From: Spirosoma fluviale
GTDB lineage: Bacteria > Bacteroidota > Bacteroidia > Cytophagales > Spirosomataceae
Length of the DNA stretch: 64,000 bases
Assembly: GCA_945901025.1 (NCBI GenBank)
Contig: CAMDJW010000012.1
Location: forward strand, 26,069 to 90,068
Direction of reading: 5' to 3'
Part shown: one piece after another, positions 60,873 through 64,000 of the stretch
Numbering within the stretch: the first letter of the stretch is position 1
How the letters are laid out: each line of letters starts with the position of its first letter
The notes under the pieces: model-generated
Database searches by the model: none
Seen by the model: only the letters and a program-made list of their open reading frames with translations
Told to the model about the DNA's origin: nothing
Position numbers and translations under genes: made by a program

Positions 60873-62326
60873 GATTTTATAAACTCTTTGATGGACTTAA
60901 TAGCCATCGAGTTAATCATATATCGCTTTTGTCTACGGTCTAACTCGGAATCTTGCCGTTGAATCGTATCGTGGCAATTGGTCAACAGGGCTAGCTTGAC
61001 ATTCGCTTCCTTTACAAAAGCGCTTCTTTTGTATCGCTGTGCATCATGAGCTAAAGTCGTTAATCCTAAAATTGAATTTGTTTCATCCACATCTATTCCA
61101 TCGGTTTCATAGGTCTCAACCAATCTTTTTAACAACAAAATGGTCGACTTATTGACCAAGTCACCTGAAAACTTTAATTCATTAACATAATTAAAACGCT
61201 TTAAAAATAGAGATTTTCCTTTTTTTAGTACTCCCCCCGTAATGAGCGTAATAATCAAGAAACATAAAAACCATGTAAAGCTTTCAGATTGGTACCAAAT
61301 TGCATCATGGATATAGCCTACAGACTTTGCATTTACAAATAAACTATCCATATTTTCCAACTGAAAATCCTCATAAACATCTTTCTCGCTTTGATTAGGC
61401 CTAATATTTAACAAAAGATTATGATTTCCTAAAACCACATTTCTTGGCCCTCCATAAGGCTCAATTTGAAATTTGGAAAGTCTGTTCGTGACATCTTTGT
61501 AAAAAAATAATTCCAACGTCCTTGCATTAATTGCATAATATTGATTAAATCCACTAAATGGGATCGCAGGGATTATAAAATATTTACCCGTAAAGTAATT
61601 CGTAAAATGAGGCAATATCACTGTTTTGTTAAATATTTCTAAGAATTCTTTAGAATAAACCATCCCGGATTTTGTCCAAATACCCTTTTTAAAAGAATAA
61701 ACATAAATTGATTTGTCCCTAAAAAAAGCTCCATTATTTATGTTAACATCATGTGTATAATTCATAAAAGAAATTAACTCATCTTTTTCAGGTATGTATG
61801 CGACGAATCCGCCATAAATCCCAAATGGAGGTGTTCCATTGGATGAATAGGCCTCCCACTCTTTGCTCTTTTCATCAAAATAAATAATATGGTTATTCGT
61901 GCGCCAGAATCCATACCCACCAACAGAGTGAAGAACCCCTTTCCGAAAAAAATGATAGGCATGGCAATTATCCCCGCGGTAAAAGGTCTTATCCATGCGC
62001 TTAAAAAGCATTGTTTTTAAGTCAAATAAGTAAAACTGGTTTGTACAGTTGGCGATGAAATAAACCTTACTTGAATCCAAAGATGGAATTTGGCTTATTA
62101 CTACATTTTTGGGTATACTAACAAAAGTAAGGCTATCAAATTTAACAGCTTTGACAATCTCCCACTTGCCTTCTTTTTGAAATTTTTCTAAGTTGCTTGA
62201 ATTACTATTAATCCGGTAAGCCGACCTTTCATTATGCTGTAAGAAATAATAAAAGTCGGCCCGAGTTTGCATCCCGATTTGGAGCAAAAGCAAAAGCAAT
62301 AATGCGCGTTTGATAAATAATCCCAT
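60869..62326 (-). CDS. Unknown membrane protein with propeller-like sensor and cytoplasmic domain
   Basis: A 485-residue protein with a signal peptide (about 1-23), a periplasmic domain of about 320 residues with recurring aromatic/Gly strands (kelch- or propeller-like: HSVGGYGFWRTNNHIIYFDEKSKEWEAYS), one membrane helix (about 349-367) and a 118-residue cytoplasmic part. That part has a helical region ending in a basic block (RQDSELDRRQKRYMIN) which looks like a winged-helix fold. I do not recognise the family. The layout suggests a membrane-tethered sensor/regulator. No phospho-acceptor or kinase motif is present. Confidence 0.72.
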   Translation of the reverse strand: MGLFIKRALLLLLLLQIGMQTRADFYYFLQHNERSAYRINSNSSNLEKFQKEGKWEIVKAVKFDSLTFVSIPKNVVISQIPSLDSSKVYFIANCTNQFYLFDLKTMLFKRMDKTFYRGDNCHAYHFFRKGVLHSVGGYGFWRTNNHIIYFDEKSKEWEAYSSNGTPPFGIYGGFVAYIPEKDELISFMNYTHDVNINNGAFFRDKSIYVYSFKKGIWTKSGMVYSKEFLEIFNKTVILPHFTNYFTGKYFIIPAIPFSGFNQYYAINARTLELFFYKDVTNRLSKFQIEPYGGPRNVVLGNHNLLLNIRPNQSEKDVYEDFQLENMDSLFVNAKSVGYIHDAIWYQSESFTWFLCFLIITLITGGVLKKGKSLFLKRFNYVNELKFSGDLVNKSTILLLKRLVETYETDGIDVDETNSILGLTTLAHDAQRYKRSAFVKEANVKLALLTNCHDTIQRQDSELDRRQKRYMINSMAIKSIKEFIKS

Positions 62327-62373
62327 AAAAACTAAACCAATAAAAATTAAATGAGCCTATCTCTTAAGCAAGA

Positions 62374-63372
62374 TTAATGCGATGGAATTTGATTAAACTC
62401 AACGGATGATTTTTTCGCATCTTTAAATGCTGCTTTAGGTTTTATACTTAGGATTTGGAATAATTCCTGGTCAGATTTAGCGTCAGGGTTGGGCGTTGTC
62501 AACAACACATCGCCAGAAAAAATGGAGTTTGCCCCTGCCATAAAGCAAAATGCTTGCCCCTCATAATTTAATTCTAATCGGCCTGCAGATAATCTAACCG
62601 CCGACTTTGGCATCATAATTCGGGCCGTAGCAATCACCCGAACTAAATCCCAAACAGACGCTGTTTTTTGGTTTTCAAAAGGGGTTCCTTCTACGGGAAC
62701 TAGATTATTCACTGGAACGGATTCTGGATGTTCAGGAAGATTAGCCAATGTTAATAACATGCCAATTCGATCGTCAGTAGATTCACCCATGCCTATGATA
62801 CCCCCGGAACAAACGGACAATTTAGCTTTTCGAACATTGCCTAGAGTTTCTAAACGATCATCATAGGTTCTCGTCGAAATAACATCGTCGTAATACTCTT
62901 CGCTAGTATCTATATTATGATTATATGCATATAAGCCCGCATCTTTTAATTTCTCTGCCTGCTGCTCTGTCAGCATTCCTAATGTGCAACAAACTTCCAT
63001 GCCGAGAGAATTAACTCCCTTGACCATATCTAATACACGATCAAAATCTTTATTATCACGCATCTCGCGCCAAGCAGCCCCCATACAAAAACGGGAACTT
63101 CCATTGTCTTTAGCACGAACCGCGGCTTGAATCACCTCCTCATAAGGTAATAACTTCTGAACTTTCACATTCGTATGATAGCGTGCGGCTTGCGAACAAT
63201 AGGAGCAATCTTCAGGACAACCTCCGGTTTTTATAGAAAGTAAGGTACTGATTTGAACTTCATTAGGATCATGAAATTGGCGATGAACGGTAGCAGCCTG
63301 ATAGACTAAATCTAAAAATGGCTGGTTAAATATCTCCTCAACTTCTTTACGTTTCCAATTAGTACGAATCAT
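62374..63372 (-). CDS. bioB: Biotin synthase
   Basis: A 332-residue radical SAM enzyme. The SAM cluster Cys52/Cys56/Cys59 (CPEDCSYC), [10 protein letters not shown] and the second-cluster region with CTLGML are conserved, as is [24 protein letters not shown]. It inserts sulfur into dethiobiotin. The frame starts with TTG at 63390, but that codon lies inside the -7 box TATATTTG (63395-63388), so the ATG at 63372 is the real start. Other bio genes are not in the window. Confidence 0.95.
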   Translation of the reverse strand: MIRTNWKRKEVEEIFNQPFLDLVYQAATVHRQFHDPNEVQISTLLSIKTGGCPEDCSYCSQAARYHTNVKVQKLLPYEEVIQAAVRAKDNGSSRFCMGAAWREMRDNKDFDRVLDMVKGVNSLGMEVCCTLGMLTEQQAEKLKDAGLYAYNHNIDTSEEYYDDVISTRTYDDRLETLGNVRKAKLSVCSGGIIGMGESTDDRIGMLLTLANLPEHPESVPVNNLVPVEGTPFENQKTASVWDLVRVIATARIMMPKSAVRLSAGRLELNYEGQAFCFMAGANSIFSGDVLLTTPNPDAKSDQELFQILSIKPKAAFKDAKKSSVEFNQIPSH

Positions 63373-63387
63373 ATCTTCAAAATTTAA

Positions 63388-63395
63388 CAAATATA
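63388..63395 (-). promoter_or_regulatory. -7 box (TATATTTG) of bioB
   Basis: Exact TAnnTTTG match, 15 nt before the ATG. It overlaps the in-frame TTG, which therefore cannot be translated from this promoter. Confidence 0.6.
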
Positions 63396-63424
63396 AACGC
63401 TTAGATTAAGAATCCATACAAAAT

Positions 63425-64000
63425 CTACTCAAATTCCATCATATAAGGCATTAATGCCAAATAACCTTCTCTTTTCTTGATACGTTCTAATTCCATAATC
63501 GATTTTGCCCATGGCAAATTTTTAGCAGCAAAACTCTCTACCATAGAAGTTTCCGACATGGCTGAAGAAATCAATTGGTCTAAAAATGATTTTGCTTTTG
63601 GATACACGACCACTTTGTAGGCTCCTGGCTTAAGTTTTCCTTTTTTTGCAGCTATTTCAATAGCCACATCTAATCCCCCTAATTCGTCCACTAACCCTAT
63701 TTCTTTGGCTTGAATTCCGGTCCACACTCGACCACCTGCCAACGATTTTAATTTTTCAATACTCATTTTCCTCCCTGAGGCAGCTTTTGACGTAAATGTT
63801 TCATAGCCCTGATTAACCATATTTTGTATCACAGATTTTTGAAATTCTGTCAACTCACCCAAGGAATTCATGAAATTTGAATTCGCATGTGTATTCACAT
63901 AATCTTGAGTGATACCAATCTTATTGCTTAAGAACCGATCAATATTTAGCCATTGAGCAAAAATTCCAATGGATCCCGTTACGGTAGTAGGCTGCGCCAC
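63425..64000 (-). CDS. sppA: Partial signal peptide peptidase SppA (C-terminal part)
   Basis: 191 residues ending at the stop codon; the gene continues off the right edge. AQPTTVTGSIGIF, followed by FMNSLGELTEF and GGRVWTGIQAKEIGLVDELGGLDVAIEIAA, is the C-terminal half of the S49 protease fold. In SppA of the 67-kDa type the catalytic Ser lies just upstream of the PTTVTGSIG segment, which is outside this window. The first codon in the window, GTG, is internal, not a start. The protein cleaves remnant signal peptides in the inner membrane. Confidence 0.9.
   Translation of the reverse strand: MAQPTTVTGSIGIFAQWLNIDRFLSNKIGITQDYVNTHANSNFMNSLGELTEFQKSVIQNMVNQGYETFTSKAASGRKMSIEKLKSLAGGRVWTGIQAKEIGLVDELGGLDVAIEIAAKKGKLKPGAYKVVVYPKAKSFLDQLISSAMSETSMVESFAAKNLPWAKSIMELERIKKREGYLALMPYMMEFE

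Noticed and set aside
1..64000. tRNA, rRNA, CRISPR, prophage or insertion sequence
   Set aside because: I looked in the gaps between genes and found no cloverleaf-like runs, repeat arrays, transposase or integrase genes.

Overview
The window is AT-rich, densely coded chromosomal DNA from a member of the Bacteroidota, most likely the Cytophagales (an Aquirufa/Spirosomataceae-like freshwater bacterium; this genus-level guess is inference). The evidence is a GldB-type gliding lipoprotein, a C-terminal domain resembling type IX secretion sorting signals, -7 boxes of the TAnnTTTG type, A-rich translation starts instead of strong Shine-Dalgarno sites, an ExbB-ExbD-ExbD-TonB operon, a DUF2795 mini-protein, and secreted sugar-active proteins. 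I see no rRNA, tRNA, CRISPR array, insertion sequence or prophage. It reads as core genome with a few accessory islands.

Layout. 0-1.5 kb: a partial membrane cytochrome and an SDR dehydrogenase. 1.6-7.6 kb: a seven-gene minus-strand operon (exbB, exbD, exbD, tonB, small membrane protein, PstS-like lipoprotein, secreted TPR protein) that energises outer-membrane transport and ends at a clear terminator. 8-11 kb: DUF721, then a tightly coupled GT2 / NodB-type deacetylase / GT87 trio that resembles undecaprenyl-linked amino-sugar modification systems. 11-18 kb: S66 peptidase, YifB, a thioredoxin-fold protein, an M28 peptidase, a solitary ftsZ and cutC. 18-24 kb: DUF2795, glpD, a membrane TPR protein, ribH, lysC, serS. 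24-27.8 kb: a two-component system divergent from a secreted protein, with operator-like repeats between them. 27.8-32.3 kb: an in-frame fusion of two flavoprotein oxidoreductases, and a CBM9-like secreted protein. 32-42.8 kb: ruvB, glpF-glpK, arginine decarboxylase with a 40-residue lipoprotein, a frameshifted mpl, DUF349, ettA, moxR. 42.9-51.4 kb: a GH2 glycosidase, gpsA, HIT, kup, and a cytochrome/copper-monooxygenase-like lipoprotein coupled to an AlbA_2 protein. 51.5-64 kb: cysH-cysD-cysN, a carotenoid hydroxylase, valS-gldB-ABC exporter-Fur, an unknown propeller-like membrane protein, bioB and a partial sppA.

How the genes work together. Glycerol use is spread over four genes (glpF, glpK, glpD, gpsA) in three places. 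Sulfate activation and reduction is one operon. Cell-wall recycling is represented by the S66 carboxypeptidase and the broken mpl. The most interesting leads are the GT2/deacetylase/GT87 trio, the fused oxidoreductase, the putative response-regulator site upstream of the secreted protein at 26.9 kb, the possible membrane-tethered regulator at 61-62 kb, and the mpl frameshift.
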